From the NCBI GenBank assembly GCA_026988035.1, contig JALSLY010000023.1, forward strand, positions 1 through 64,000: DNA of 64,000 nt, read 5' to 3'. Each line of letters begins with the position of its first letter. The stretch's first letter is position 1. Under the pieces are notes generated by a model that worked only from the letters and a program-made list of their open reading frames with translations, made no database searches and was not told the DNA's origin. A program made the position numbers and the translations under genes. This document shows, in pieces, positions 1 to 10,000 of the stretch. The DNA comes from Thermotogae bacterium (GTDB lineage: Bacteria > Thermotogota > Thermotogae > Mesoaciditogales > Mesoaciditogaceae).

Positions 1-156
1 GGCTTAAGGGACTTCGTTGAGCGTATGAGAATAATTTATTACGTTGTACTTTTTCGCTTGATTGCACATAATCACAGATTTCGTCGTAAGCTTGAGAGTT
101 TTCTTAGTCAGACTTGCATAATTTGAGACAGTTTTGGTGTAACGTGGAGTAACATC

Positions 157-1821
157 GTGTCAGTTACAACCAAAGGACCCGCAAGTGTAAGTGGAAGAGT
201 TTACACGTATACTGGCAAATCTTCATTCATATCAAACACAGAGATAGGTGACGCTCCATTGAGCACTGTCTCAAACGAAGCTGAATATGTCCCAAACGAA
301 GTGATAGTCTCTTTCAAAAATCTACAATCTGTTAACAGTGCCCTGTCAAATGTGAGAGTTCCCTTTAGTTTTGAAGTTAAAGAGAACTTTTCTTCAAAAG
401 ACGGAAAGTTTGGCTTTACAGTACTAAAAATCAAAGAAAATTCGGTGGAAAAAGCTGTTAAATTCTTTTCGAGCCTTTCAAACGTTGAATATGCTGAACC
501 AAACTACATCGCAAGTGAATTAGTAACACCTAACGATGCTTACTATTCAAAACAATGGAATCTTCCAAACGTTCACATGCCATCAGCATGGAATGTGGAA
601 AAGGGAGACAACACTATTATTGTGGCTGTGGTGGATACTGGTGTGGATTATTATCATCCCGATTTGAATTCAGCGATAATAACAAATAAAGGATACGATT
701 TTGTCGATAACGATTATTATCCCTTTGACAAGAGAGGACATGGTACACACGTGGCTGGCATAATTGCAGCAGAAACGAATAACTCTCAAGGTGTCGCAGG
801 AGTAAATTGGGGTGGATACTACTCCACGAAGATCATGGCTGTCCGCGTGCTCAATGAAAACGGAAAAGGTTCTTATTCAAATATAGCAAAAGGGATCGTA
901 TACGCACTTGAACACAGCGCAAAAGTAATAAACATGAGTCTTGGAGGAGTTTCTCCTTCTACAACGCTTTACAACGCGGTAAAATATGCGTATTTAAATG
1001 ATGCTCTTTTAGTAGCTGCGGCTGGTAACAATAATTCATATCAACTACTTTACCCGGCAAAATACACAAACTACGTCATCTCTGTAGGTGCTGTTGCACG
1101 AGACAACACAAGATCGTATTATTCAAACTACTATCCTTCTCTTGAAATCGTCGCACCTGGAGGAGAAATGAGCTATGCTGGAGATCCATACGGTGTGTAC
1201 AGCACATATTATGCCACATCCACCAACTATCACACTTACAAATACATGCAGGGAACATCTATGGCTGCTCCACACGTTTCGGGATTGATCGCTTTAATGC
1301 TTTCCAAAGGTATTACCGGCAACTCACTCATAAGATCTATACTCCATGCCACTGCAATTGATTTAGGTGCAACTGGAAAAGACTCATATTATGGTTACGG
1401 ACTCATCAATGCATACGCAGCTCTTACTTATACAAGCTCTTGGGAGCCATTAATTGTTTGGGCTGTAAATAGCAGTAATAATACTACACTTCAAACAACC
1501 TACGCAAACGATGATGGCACATATTCACTTGAAGTACCACCGGCAACCATAAAGTTGTACGCTTGGCAGGATTTTGATCATTCTAATACTATAAGTTCTG
1601 GAGACTTTTACGGTTACTACGGCTATAACGGAGGCTCAACATCACCCATAACTTTCACTGTCAACGCAGATTACAGTTACAACCATAAAACGATTCGTGT
1701 AAGTTCAAGAATAGACGACACATATAAACCCATCATAACAAACGAAATCTTGAAGATGAAAGAAAAAGCGATAAAAGAACATTACAAGATACTTCAAGAA
1801 AAAATGGAGGATAAACTCTAA
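157..1821 (+). CDS. S8 family subtilisin-like serine protease
   Basis: A 554-residue subtilase, related to thermitase- and fervidolysin-type proteases that degrade proteins outside the cell. Order: a propeptide-like region (about residues 45-120, inhibitor I9 style, ending near YAEPNY), then the catalytic domain (about 130-430). The triad is visible as Asp160 (VDTGVD), His195 (GHGTH) and Ser368 (GTSMAAP), with the oxyanion Asn291 (AAGN). After it comes a small beta-rich module (about 440-525) with a DFDHSNTISSGDFYG segment, then a Lys/Glu-rich charged tail. The start is a GTG. An in-frame TGA at 124-126 blocks extension, and no signal peptide is visible, which is odd for a secreted protease. 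Bases 1-156 hold no convincing gene. The catalytic domain is certain; the N-terminus is doubtful. Confidence 0.9.
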   Translation: MSVTTKGPASVSGRVYTYTGKSSFISNTEIGDAPLSTVSNEAEYVPNEVIVSFKNLQSVNSALSNVRVPFSFEVKENFSSKDGKFGFTVLKIKENSVEKAVKFFSSLSNVEYAEPNYIASELVTPNDAYYSKQWNLPNVHMPSAWNVEKGDNTIIVAVVDTGVDYYHPDLNSAIITNKGYDFVDNDYYPFDKRGHGTHVAGIIAAETNNSQGVAGVNWGGYYSTKIMAVRVLNENGKGSYSNIAKGIVYALEHSAKVINMSLGGVSPSTTLYNAVKYAYLNDALLVAAAGNNNSYQLLYPAKYTNYVISVGAVARDNTRSYYSNYYPSLEIVAPGGEMSYAGDPYGVYSTYYATSTNYHTYKYMQGTSMAAPHVSGLIALMLSKGITGNSLIRSILHATAIDLGATGKDSYYGYGLINAYAALTYTSSWEPLIVWAVNSSNNTTLQTTYANDDGTYSLEVPPATIKLYAWQDFDHSNTISSGDFYGYYGYNGGSTSPITFTVNADYSYNHKTIRVSSRIDDTYKPIITNEILKMKEKAIKEHYKILQEKMEDKL

Positions 1822-1849
1822 CCCCCTTCCTAATTTCTTTCTCCCTTTT

Positions 1850-1884
1850 ACAATCCCCATCTCTGAGATGGGGATTGTTATTGT
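1850..1884 (+). terminator. Rho-independent terminator after the subtilase
   Basis: A perfect 13-bp inverted repeat (CAATCCCCATCTC and its complement) with a 1-nt spacer lies 29 nt after the stop codon and is followed by TTATTGT. A T-rich stretch on the other side means it could work in both directions. Confidence 0.75.
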
Positions 1885-2022
1885 AAATAAATCACACACG
1901 TATTACAAGGAGTTTTATTCCTTCATCAGCACAAATCTTTCACAGACTTTTCATATTGGAGAAAGTATTCAAGTGTAAAATCATAATTAGCATAAGACCA
2001 TAATAATATGGGGATGATATTA

Positions 2023-2442
2023 ATGGGAAGACCAAAGAAATACAGGATCGTCGAATACCTTTTGAAACCTACGAATTTCAAACCAACTGACAGAAAAGCC
2101 AATGGCTATGTTGAAATAACAATAGATGAACTGGAAGCCATCCGTCTTGCAGATCTTGAGGACATGTACCAGGAAAATGCCGCACGTGTTATGGGAGTTT
2201 CCAGACAAACATTCGGTAGAATCGTAAAATCAGCTCACGCGAAGATTGCTGATGCCATCGTAAACACAAAAGAGATCAAAATAGGAAAGGACGAGAAGTG
2301 TCGCAATGTCAAACTAATAAAATGCATTAACTGCGGCAAAATATGGAGAGTCCCAATAAGTTATAGCATGCACAAATGTCCTGAATGTCATGCGAAGAAT
2401 GTTGAAGTTCTTAGGATAAGCAAAAGTGAAGGGGAGAAATAA
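2023..2442 (+). CDS. DUF134 (UPF0251) DNA-binding protein
   Basis: A 139-residue member of the DUF134/UPF0251 family, small putative regulators. It begins with the typical MGRPKK. A sigma-70 region 4-like helix-turn-helix covers about residues 51-70 (ARVMGVSRQTFGRIV). A C-terminal zinc ribbon has Cys101, Cys104, Cys119 and Cys122. An ATG 15 nt further upstream is possible, but the GGGGAT sequence about 7 nt before 2023 fits this start better. The stop codon is 1 nt before the start of the flavin oxidoreductase, so the two are co-transcribed and the regulator may control it; that link is inference. The DNA target is unknown. Confidence 0.85.
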   Translation: MGRPKKYRIVEYLLKPTNFKPTDRKANGYVEITIDELEAIRLADLEDMYQENAARVMGVSRQTFGRIVKSAHAKIADAIVNTKEIKIGKDEKCRNVKLIKCINCGKIWRVPISYSMHKCPECHAKNVEVLRISKSEGEK

Positions 2443-2443
2443 A

Positions 2444-4351
2444 ATGAGCTTTGACATACTTTTTTCCAAGTTAAGACTCGGAAATCTGACATTGAAAAAC
2501 AGAATAATTTTTCCACCAATTTCAACTAATCTTGCAAGTGTTAATGGCGAAGTAACTGATAGGTTTGTTTATCACTACGCACGAAGGGCAAAGGGTGGAG
2601 CAGCACTAATAACTGTAGAAAACGCATGCATTGATTATCCCGCAACCATGGAAGGAGCAACACAACCAAGATTCGATGACAAAAGCTTTGTTCCTGGATT
2701 GAGTTACTTAGTCGAAGAGATCCATAAATATGGTGCTTTGGCCTTTGTCGAGCTTACCCATCAGGGTCTATTTGCTTCACATTTGCCAGTACTCGCACCA
2801 TCGAATGTTTCGTTGAGACCCGATGGTGCATGTCCACATGTCCTAAATCATCAAGAAGTTGAAGAAGTGGCAGATAAGTTCGCCAAAGCGGCATTAATAG
2901 CAAAAAAAGCAGGTTTTGATGGTGTGGAAATTGAAGCAGCTCATGGGTTACTTGTAAATGAATTTTTGTCTCCTATTGCAAATAAAAGGACAGATGACTA
3001 CGGTGGAAATGTGGAGAATCGCACAAGATTTGCGAAACTTATTATTGATAAGATCAAGAAAACCTGTGGCGGAAATTATACTGTTACTGCAAGATTGGGA
3101 GTCATCGATTATATTGATGGTGGAGTAACTCCTGAAAAAGATGGTGTTGAAATAGCTAAGAAGTTCGAAGAATACGGTTATGCTGCAATTCACGCAGATG
3201 TGGGCTTTGGAGATAAGGAAAAGAGGCTTGAACCCATGGCTTATCCTCAAGCATGGAGAGCAAACCTTGCCAAAGTTCTAAAAGACGGTGGAATTAAAAT
3301 CCCCGTCATAGCTGTTGGCATGATAAGAGAACCAGAAATTGCAGAAAAATTGTTAGAAGATAGAATAGCAGACATTGTGGCATTGGGCAGAGCACTCATA
3401 GCAGATCCGGATTGGCCAACAAAAGCTAAATACGGAAATGAAAAAACGATCAGAAAATGCATTGGCTGCTCTGAATGTATAGTTTCGCGACATGCTGCGG
3501 GAACAGTTATAAGATGTGGTGTTAATCCTAATGTGGGAAAGGACAGGAATTATGAACTCTTGATTCCTACTGCAAAACCCAAAAAAGTAGTAATCATAGG
3601 AGCCGGACCAGCCGGATTGGAAGCCGCTCGAGTGAGTGCACTTAAGGGACACAAAGTCATAGTATTTGAGAAAGAAAAAGAAATTGGTGGAGCTGTTAGA
3701 CTGGCAAGCGTACCACCTGGAAAAGACAAAATGAACTGGCTAATAGAATATTACGAACATGAATTAAAAAATCTCAAAGTTGAAGTACATACATCAACAT
3801 TTGCAAATGAAGAAACCGTCATGTCTGAAAATCCAGATGAAGTTGTATTGGCAATGGGCTCTGAACCACTTATTCCATCAATCAAGGGTATAAATGGTCC
3901 CAACGTTATCCTCTATCCTCAAATACTCAATGGCAGTAAAAAGATCTATGGAAAAAATGTGGTTGTTGGAGGCGGTGGATTGGTGGGATGTGAAACTGCT
4001 CTTTATCTTGCAAAAAAAGGAAATAATGTTACTATCGTGGAAATGCTACCAAATATAGCAATTGGAATGGAACCAATAAGCAGAAACTATCTCATTAATG
4101 AATTAAAGAAAAATGATGTTAAAATTCTAAAATCGTCAAATATAAAAGAACTTACCAAGAGTTCCGTAAAGTTTGAAAGAGATAGAAAATTGGAGGAAAT
4201 TCCTTTTGATAATTTCATCGTAGCTTTTGGTGGAAAGCCAAGACAATTCAAAGGGCTTTTTATTCCAACTCACGTGATTGGAGACGCAAGAAAAGTTGCA
4301 AAATTGGTTGAAGCTATACGTGATGGATACGCAGTAGGATTTGATATATAG
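2444..4351 (+). CDS. NADH:flavin oxidoreductase, 2,4-dienoyl-CoA reductase type (OYE family)
   Basis: A 635-residue three-cofactor enzyme. The N-terminal old-yellow-enzyme TIM barrel (about 1-330) binds FMN and carries the family signature AAHGLLVNEFLSP..N.R.D.YGG (about residues 165-188). A 4Fe-4S cysteine cluster follows (CIGCSEC plus further cysteines, about 335-355). The C-terminal part has two Rossmann dinucleotide motifs, IGAGPAGLEA for FAD and VGGGGLVGCE for NAD(P)H. Such enzymes reduce enoyl-CoA, enones or related substrates using NAD(P)H; the substrate cannot be read from sequence. The ATG at 2444 is chosen because GGGGAG lies 7 nt upstream. It forms an operon with the DUF134 regulator and ends at a strong terminator. 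Confidence 0.93.
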   Translation: MSFDILFSKLRLGNLTLKNRIIFPPISTNLASVNGEVTDRFVYHYARRAKGGAALITVENACIDYPATMEGATQPRFDDKSFVPGLSYLVEEIHKYGALAFVELTHQGLFASHLPVLAPSNVSLRPDGACPHVLNHQEVEEVADKFAKAALIAKKAGFDGVEIEAAHGLLVNEFLSPIANKRTDDYGGNVENRTRFAKLIIDKIKKTCGGNYTVTARLGVIDYIDGGVTPEKDGVEIAKKFEEYGYAAIHADVGFGDKEKRLEPMAYPQAWRANLAKVLKDGGIKIPVIAVGMIREPEIAEKLLEDRIADIVALGRALIADPDWPTKAKYGNEKTIRKCIGCSECIVSRHAAGTVIRCGVNPNVGKDRNYELLIPTAKPKKVVIIGAGPAGLEAARVSALKGHKVIVFEKEKEIGGAVRLASVPPGKDKMNWLIEYYEHELKNLKVEVHTSTFANEETVMSENPDEVVLAMGSEPLIPSIKGINGPNVILYPQILNGSKKIYGKNVVVGGGGLVGCETALYLAKKGNNVTIVEMLPNIAIGMEPISRNYLINELKKNDVKILKSSNIKELTKSSVKFERDRKLEEIPFDNFIVAFGGKPRQFKGLFIPTHVIGDARKVAKLVEAIRDGYAVGFDI

Positions 4352-4375
4352 TGAAAATGCCTTCTTTAAATTAAT

Positions 4376-4402
4376 AATTCCGGCTTAGGCCGGAATTTTT
4401 TT
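4376..4402 (+). terminator. Rho-independent terminator after the OYE gene
   Basis: A 9-bp perfect stem (AATTCCGGC / GCCGGAATT) with a TTAG loop runs straight into a 7-T tract. Confidence 0.9.
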
Positions 4403-4437
4403 AACACTTTTAACTTTTTTGCTTAACCATCTTATGC

Positions 4438-4466
4438 TTGTATTTTCACAAAGATGGTAGTAAAAT
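4438..4466 (+). promoter_or_regulatory. Sigma-70-type promoter for the ACR3-like transporter
   Basis: TTGTAT (4438-4443), a 17-bp spacer and TAAAAT (4461-4466) lie 51 nt before the start codon, directly after the upstream terminator. Confidence 0.55.
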
Positions 4467-4517
4467 TAATTTTGAGCATATGACCAAAACAGCTATTAGA
4501 AAGCAGGTGAAATAATC

Positions 4518-5576
4518 ATGAACAAAATGAAGAATATGGGAAAAACGGAAAAACTCAAGAAGCATCTTGACAAATTTATTCCTGTTTATGTCCCTATTCT
4601 TATGACAATTGGATTGTTTATCGGGTTACCATTGCACCACCAAATAACAATGAACAAATCCATATTCAGTATACTGAATTTAATCGTTGTACTAACAATG
4701 ATCTATCCAATGATGGTGGGACTAAACATGTCAGAAATGAAAAATTCGTTCAGGATGTGGAAATTATTACTCTTTGGTCTGGTGATGGGTTTAGTTTATC
4801 CTCCAGTTATCATGTATTTGCTATCATTGATCATACCTTTGAACTCCTATCTCGCGTTTGGTTTAATATTAGCCGTAGCCGTTCCATGTTCTTCAATGTC
4901 TATAGCCTACACAGGATTATCTAAAGCCAATACGGAACTCTCAACAATTCTCGTCGCAATATCGTTCATACTTGCCCTTGTAACTGTACCATTTTGGCTT
5001 TCAATCTTTGGAAGCAGTTACCATGTCCCAGCTCCGATGTTTCAAATCTTAAAAACCATAATCATGATAGTAGTGATCCCAATGACTCTCGGTTACGCAA
5101 CAAGAGAATCGATCCTTATCAAGAAAGGAAAGAAGGCATTTTCAAAGGCAAAAGCCTCATTTCCCGTTATGTCTTTACTTGGAATGTACGCAATAATATT
5201 TTTGATATTCATGGAAAAAGCCACAATGATAATTGGAAAATGGCATGCAATATTGATAGCCTTGGCACCACTTTCTCTTTATTATGCAATTACTCTTACG
5301 TTTCTCACAATGATCGATGTGGCATTTAGAGTGCGCTATCGAGACCATATGGCAATAACCTTCACATCTGTTGGGAAAAACGAAGGTACAGCCATGGCAA
5401 TAGCACTTGGCGCAGGAATAGGGTTGGCAGCCGTTCCGGCAGCTATAACACCATTAATTCAAATACCATTTTTGGTGACTTACATGAAACTACATTGGAA
5501 AATAGCGGGAATATTTGCCAAAAAATCATTGGCTTTGGTTAGTGAATATGAACTGCACGAATTGGAAGAATCTTAA
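4518..5576 (+). CDS. ACR3/bile acid:sodium symporter (BASS)-fold transporter
   Basis: A 352-residue integral membrane protein with about ten hydrophobic segments, fitting the BASS/ACR3 fold (usually 320-400 residues). Family-like features are the proline-containing motif AVPCSSMSIAYTGLSKAN in the fourth to fifth segments and TSVGKNEGTAMAIALG near the C-terminus, corresponding to the two unwound crossing helices. ACR3 members export arsenite; other BASS members move organic anions with sodium. There is no arsR or arsenate reductase next to it and the typical ACR3 Cys context is altered (PCSS rather than PCTAM), so the substrate is uncertain. An AGGTGA SD precedes the ATG. It sits alone between a terminator and the convergent comF. 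Confidence 0.75.
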   Translation: MNKMKNMGKTEKLKKHLDKFIPVYVPILMTIGLFIGLPLHHQITMNKSIFSILNLIVVLTMIYPMMVGLNMSEMKNSFRMWKLLLFGLVMGLVYPPVIMYLLSLIIPLNSYLAFGLILAVAVPCSSMSIAYTGLSKANTELSTILVAISFILALVTVPFWLSIFGSSYHVPAPMFQILKTIIMIVVIPMTLGYATRESILIKKGKKAFSKAKASFPVMSLLGMYAIIFLIFMEKATMIIGKWHAILIALAPLSLYYAITLTFLTMIDVAFRVRYRDHMAITFTSVGKNEGTAMAIALGAGIGLAAVPAAITPLIQIPFLVTYMKLHWKIAGIFAKKSLALVSEYELHELEES

Positions 5577-5587
5577 TAAATTGAAAA

Positions 5588-6250
5588 TCAGTTCTCTTTC
5601 ATAGACTTTGCCAATGTGTACACCAAAACTTTAGATGCTCCTTGCGCTTTCAATACCCGAGAGCATTCATTCACAGTTGCTCCGGTGGTAAAAACATCAT
5701 CTATAAGTACAACAACCCCAGATGTCTTGTAAAGCCTTTTACGAATGACTTCATATTTTCCGGCAATTTGCGTTCTTCTTTCCATTTGAGATAGTCCAAC
5801 TTGCCCTTTCGTTTGGCGAGATACTTCAAGTAAACTTAAAGATTTTATGCCAGCCTTTCTGGAAATTTCCAAAGATATTCGTTTTATATGGTCAAATCCC
5901 TTCTCTTTTAGAGAACCAAATGTTATAGGTACGTGTGTAATCACAGCATTATTTGGTGGAGGAAATCGTTCGAAAAGTTCCAGAAAGAGATCAGACAAAA
6001 AATGTGATAGCGATGGACGAGGAATGTATTTGTAAGTTCGAATTATCTTCCCCATTACTCCACTATAAGGTGCACGATAGAAAAATTCATCAAAATACCA
6101 TTTCGCCGTGAAATTTGTTTGTTGAAAAGGCAATGGTGGAATTTTGGTCACGCATTCCAAACAAATCAAATCTTTTCCTATGATCTTCTTTCCACATACA
6201 GGACAGTATTTGGGAAAGAAAACGTTCAAAATTTCGCTTAGCACACACAT
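5588..6250 (-). CDS. comF: ComF family phosphoribosyltransferase-like protein
   Basis: A 220-residue ComF homolog, required for transformation in competent bacteria. It opens with a zinc finger (Cys16, Cys19, Cys30, Cys33) and ends with a PRTase-type PRPP-binding motif VVLIDDVFTTGAT. Overlap with the Memo gene sets the N-terminus: the ATG at 6250 lies 13 nt inside the end of Memo; a GTG at 6244 is an alternative. An upstream open frame to 6373 exists but reads through Memo coding sequence and is not family-like. As the last gene of the pilus operon it supports a DNA-uptake role for the whole set. Confidence 0.88.
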   Translation of the reverse strand: MCVLSEILNVFFPKYCPVCGKKIIGKDLICLECVTKIPPLPFQQTNFTAKWYFDEFFYRAPYSGVMGKIIRTYKYIPRPSLSHFLSDLFLELFERFPPPNNAVITHVPITFGSLKEKGFDHIKRISLEISRKAGIKSLSLLEVSRQTKGQVGLSQMERRTQIAGKYEVIRKRLYKTSGVVVLIDDVFTTGATVNECSRVLKAQGASKVLVYTLAKSMKEN

Positions 6251-7062
6251 GCAGCCATGTATCCAACTTCTTGTTCGTAATCTCTGGAAACTTCTCCGCT
6301 CGTTGAATGAGAGAGAATTTGTGGAGCCCCTATACTTGTATACAACAACGTTGCTACAGCCCCAAAACCACACATTGTAATCTTTTCCTCATATATTACA
6401 CTGTAAAGCCCATCCACATCGTTTTGTGAAATTGCCTCAATGACCAACTTATCTTTCAAAAGTGTCGTTTCATGCTCTTCATAGTGGTTCAAGTCTGTTG
6501 ATGCCACAATCCAAAATCGCCTGTTTTTTAAGATCTCATTTAGTGCACGAGAAAGCTTAAAGGCACTTTCTTTTCTCTGATCACCCAAACATATGGGAAG
6601 TATTTCAATTCCCGTCCCGAGTGTAAACTGAATAAATGGAAGCTGAACTTCAATGGAGTGTTCCATAATGTGACCATCATAATCCAGAGATGCTGCTGGA
6701 AATACTTTAACCAAATCGCTTGCAGCATTTTCATCAACTCTTACACTTCCAAGAGGAGTTTTCCAAGAACCCATTGGCCAAACAGATATAGGACTTCCAG
6801 CTCCTGTGTGATTAGGTCCCAAAATTACAACTAAATCTGGCTTCCCGAATTTTGAAGCTGCCATATATGCATGACATGCCGTCGCCCCCGAGTAAACGTA
6901 GCCCGCATGTGGTACAATAAGACCCACACTTTTTTCAAATCCATCCGGATCTGGAAGCGCTCCTGGACCACGCTTACACAGAAATAATTCTCTTATATAA
7001 TCTCTTAACTCTTCTGGGTCCGCTGGATAAAAACTGCCAGCTGCTACCGGTTTTCTATCCAT
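6238..7062 (-). CDS. Memo family protein (AmmeMemoRadiSam system protein B)
   Basis: A 274-residue Memo/MEMO1 homolog of the class III extradiol dioxygenase fold. Recognisable blocks are RKPVAAGSFYP at the N-terminus, VPHAGYVYSG (His52), LGPNHTG, EHSIEVQLPF and STDLNHYEEHE; the conserved histidines match the metal-site positions of the fold. The biochemical role in bacteria is not established; it is often found with AMMECR1 and a radical SAM protein, neither of which is nearby. It starts 6 nt after the secretin gene stops and overlaps comF, so it is co-transcribed with the pilus genes. Confidence 0.9.
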   Translation of the reverse strand: MDRKPVAAGSFYPADPEELRDYIRELFLCKRGPGALPDPDGFEKSVGLIVPHAGYVYSGATACHAYMAASKFGKPDLVVILGPNHTGAGSPISVWPMGSWKTPLGSVRVDENAASDLVKVFPAASLDYDGHIMEHSIEVQLPFIQFTLGTGIEILPICLGDQRKESAFKLSRALNEILKNRRFWIVASTDLNHYEEHETTLLKDKLVIEAISQNDVDGLYSVIYEEKITMCGFGAVATLLYTSIGAPQILSHSTSGEVSRDYEQEVGYMAACVC

Positions 7063-7068
7063 AAGTTC

Positions 7069-10000
7069 TCATTCCTTTACTATTTTGGCCGTTATAAATA
7101 TATCAAGGTTATCAGTGGAATCTTGAAATGTTGTTGATCTAAAAAATTGTCCTATAAATGGCAAATCTCCAAGAAAAGGTATCTTAGTAACGTTTTCTGA
7201 TCTGGTATGTTTGGTGAGCCCACCTATCATAAGTGTTTGTCCATCTGAAACCACAACTTTCATGGATGCACTACGCGTATTGACAGCCGGAATGCCGTTA
7301 ACAGCATGTCCCCAGTCAGCCTCACTAACTTCTATGGTAATCGTCAAAGAGATTTGCCCATTTGGAAGAACAAGTGGCAGGATCGTAAGTTGGATACCCG
7401 TATCCAAGAATTTTAGCTCTTGCCTTTGCTGATTATTCACGATTGTAGTAACCATATAAGGATATTTCGAACCAACGAGAATATTAGCTGATTCTCCACT
7501 TTGCGTTGTAAGGACTGGAGCAGAAAGAACGGACCCTGATCCTGTCGTTTGCGAAACTTTCATGTTCATCGTCGCATTTGATGAGACAACTTTATCAGCA
7601 ATTCCAGATAAGAATTGTGGGAGATTCGCTACATCAATAAGTTTAAAATGCAAGTTCAGTCCGTTGTTAAATATCAGCTGGGGTGTCATAAAAGTTGTAT
7701 TTATATTTTGAGTCAAACCACTGTTCTTACTAACATCTATAATCTTTGCCTCTATCTCGACATCTTTCCTAGGACTGATTAAAGGCTTCACCATGGCATC
7801 GAGTTTTTCAGCCTTTGATGGAGTTAGCCCGCTTACCACAATTACTCCCGTGTTACTATCAGTGAAAACCTTACCTCCTACAAATTCCGCCATTGATTTT
7901 ATTTTATCCACATTGCCACTTGCCCTATAAATTTTTGTTATCCCAGCAGCATTGGCTTCCACAATAACAAGTGACGTTCCTGTGAATGTTAGATTGTATG
8001 CGTTAGAAATGGCGTACTTAAATTGATCAAGGGGGACGTTTGAAAGTTTAAGTGTTACAATCGGAAGATTGTGAACAGCAAAGATTACATTTCTACCAAA
8101 AGCCTTGTACACACGCTGAATCAATGATGAAAGTGGATATTCTTCAACATCACAACTCACTTTACCATTTTTCACGACAACACTTTGCACTCGTGTTGCA
8201 ACTTGGGTAGGTGTTGATTTAACAATGGGAGTGTGCGCAAGACCACTTGTTTCCATCATAGCTACTATATTCCCAACTTTAAGTTTCGGTCCAGAGATTA
8301 CCACCAAAATCGAAGTTGCACGCGTTGTCGGAGATGATGGGCCGTAAAAGCTAAGTCCCTTTGCCACTACTATGGACTTAACAGTCTCATAGTCATTTGG
8401 GCTTATTCTTACAACTGTTGTCACAGGAGGCGCCTTTTCATGTTCAACCTTTGAGGCTTGCGAACTAATAAAATTTACTGCACCATCAATTTCGTATGAA
8501 TCTTTACCATAAATGACAAACTCTTTTAAATTCTTAAGATACATAACGTTGATCCCGGGATATTTCAACTTCACCAAAGTTTCGAGATCGCTTGCAACAA
8601 TTTCATTGCTCCAAGGAATCTCACGGATATACAAGTTTCTTCTATTTAGCACATTTGAAGCCTTAAGAGTAGCTTTCTGAATGAGTCCTGCTCTCTCAAT
8701 ACTATCGATGAAATTCTTAACACTGGTTGCCGGACCACTTACCACATATTTTAGGGTTTTTGCAGTTGAAGATGCAATTGTGCCTGTTCCAAATAGAGTG
8801 GGATATTCTTTTTTAAGAAGAGCATTAACAGAGTTCAGATCACTTGGAGATATCTCAACTGTGACTGTCATTCGTTGAATGCCAAGAGTTTCCTTTGGAG
8901 CACGTTCTTTTGCAAAATTAGCAGCCATATCCACATCTTGAGCATTCGTGCCATAGAAAAGTATTTGGCCGAACGATGTTAAATATTCGTATTTGACATC
9001 TGGATACATTATGTTGATAATTTTGAACAGATCCCCAACAGAACTTTTATCACTCCAGTTTGCAAAGTTGAAATGAACAGTTCGTGGTTTTGCAATTGTC
9101 AGTGTACTTGCTATCAACTCAACATTTTTTGCAAACTCAGAGACCTGCGTTTTTGGCCCACTCACTATGTACACGACATTTGAAGCTTTATAAGATGGGG
9201 AACCGTATGCTGTAATAGAAGGAAACTTACCCGTGAATTGCAAAAATGCTGGAACATTTTGTATAGGTACACTAAAAGTCAATGTGATTTTAGGACCGTT
9301 TTGTGACAAAATCTCAGCGTACTTTGAAATCACTCTAAAAGCTTTTTCTAAATCTCCCTTGGCTCCTCTCAGCACTATAGTTGAAAAGCTTTTCAAATAC
9401 AGCATTTTTACCGTTGGGTACATAGTTGTGATTAACTTTTGAAGATCTGGTTCAGAACTATTGTCTTTCCATTCAACTGTTTTGAAGTCTTCACTCTCTT
9501 TTATGAAATTCATAAGGCTCTTTATGGTTTTTTGTTGTTCAACAGTTGCTTTTACAATCGCATGGGAACCAATAAAACCTATCACTTTGTTTTCTCCAAA
9601 AAGATTACTGACCAAAGATGAAAAAGTTGAAGATGCGACGTTGGTTGTAGACAAATCGTAAAAACTCACGATGTTGTTGTAAGTTCCAACCCCCAATTTT
9701 CCAAGATCTTTCACAAGAGAGTCTACAGGAGCGATATAGTATGTCCCATCTGGAAGTATGGCATATCCAACACCTGGTGAAGATATTAACACATCGTAGA
9801 AAGCTTCCGCGGGTGTTACGTTGCTAAGAGTAATATTTATCGATTTTTTAGCGATTTCCGGTTCTATGACAAGGTTCCTCTTCAAAATTCGTGCAAGATA
9901 TTTTATGGCAAGTCCAAGAGTAGATCCTTTCTCACCAGAAAAATCTATTGATATTCTCGTAGCAGGCCCGGTTAACGCCAGACTTTGGGATATGCCAAGC

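Noticed and set aside
4518-5576. Calling the transporter a definite arsenite pump (acr3)
   Set aside because: No arsR/arsC neighbours and the substrate-site motif differs from canonical ACR3, so only the fold-level call is kept.
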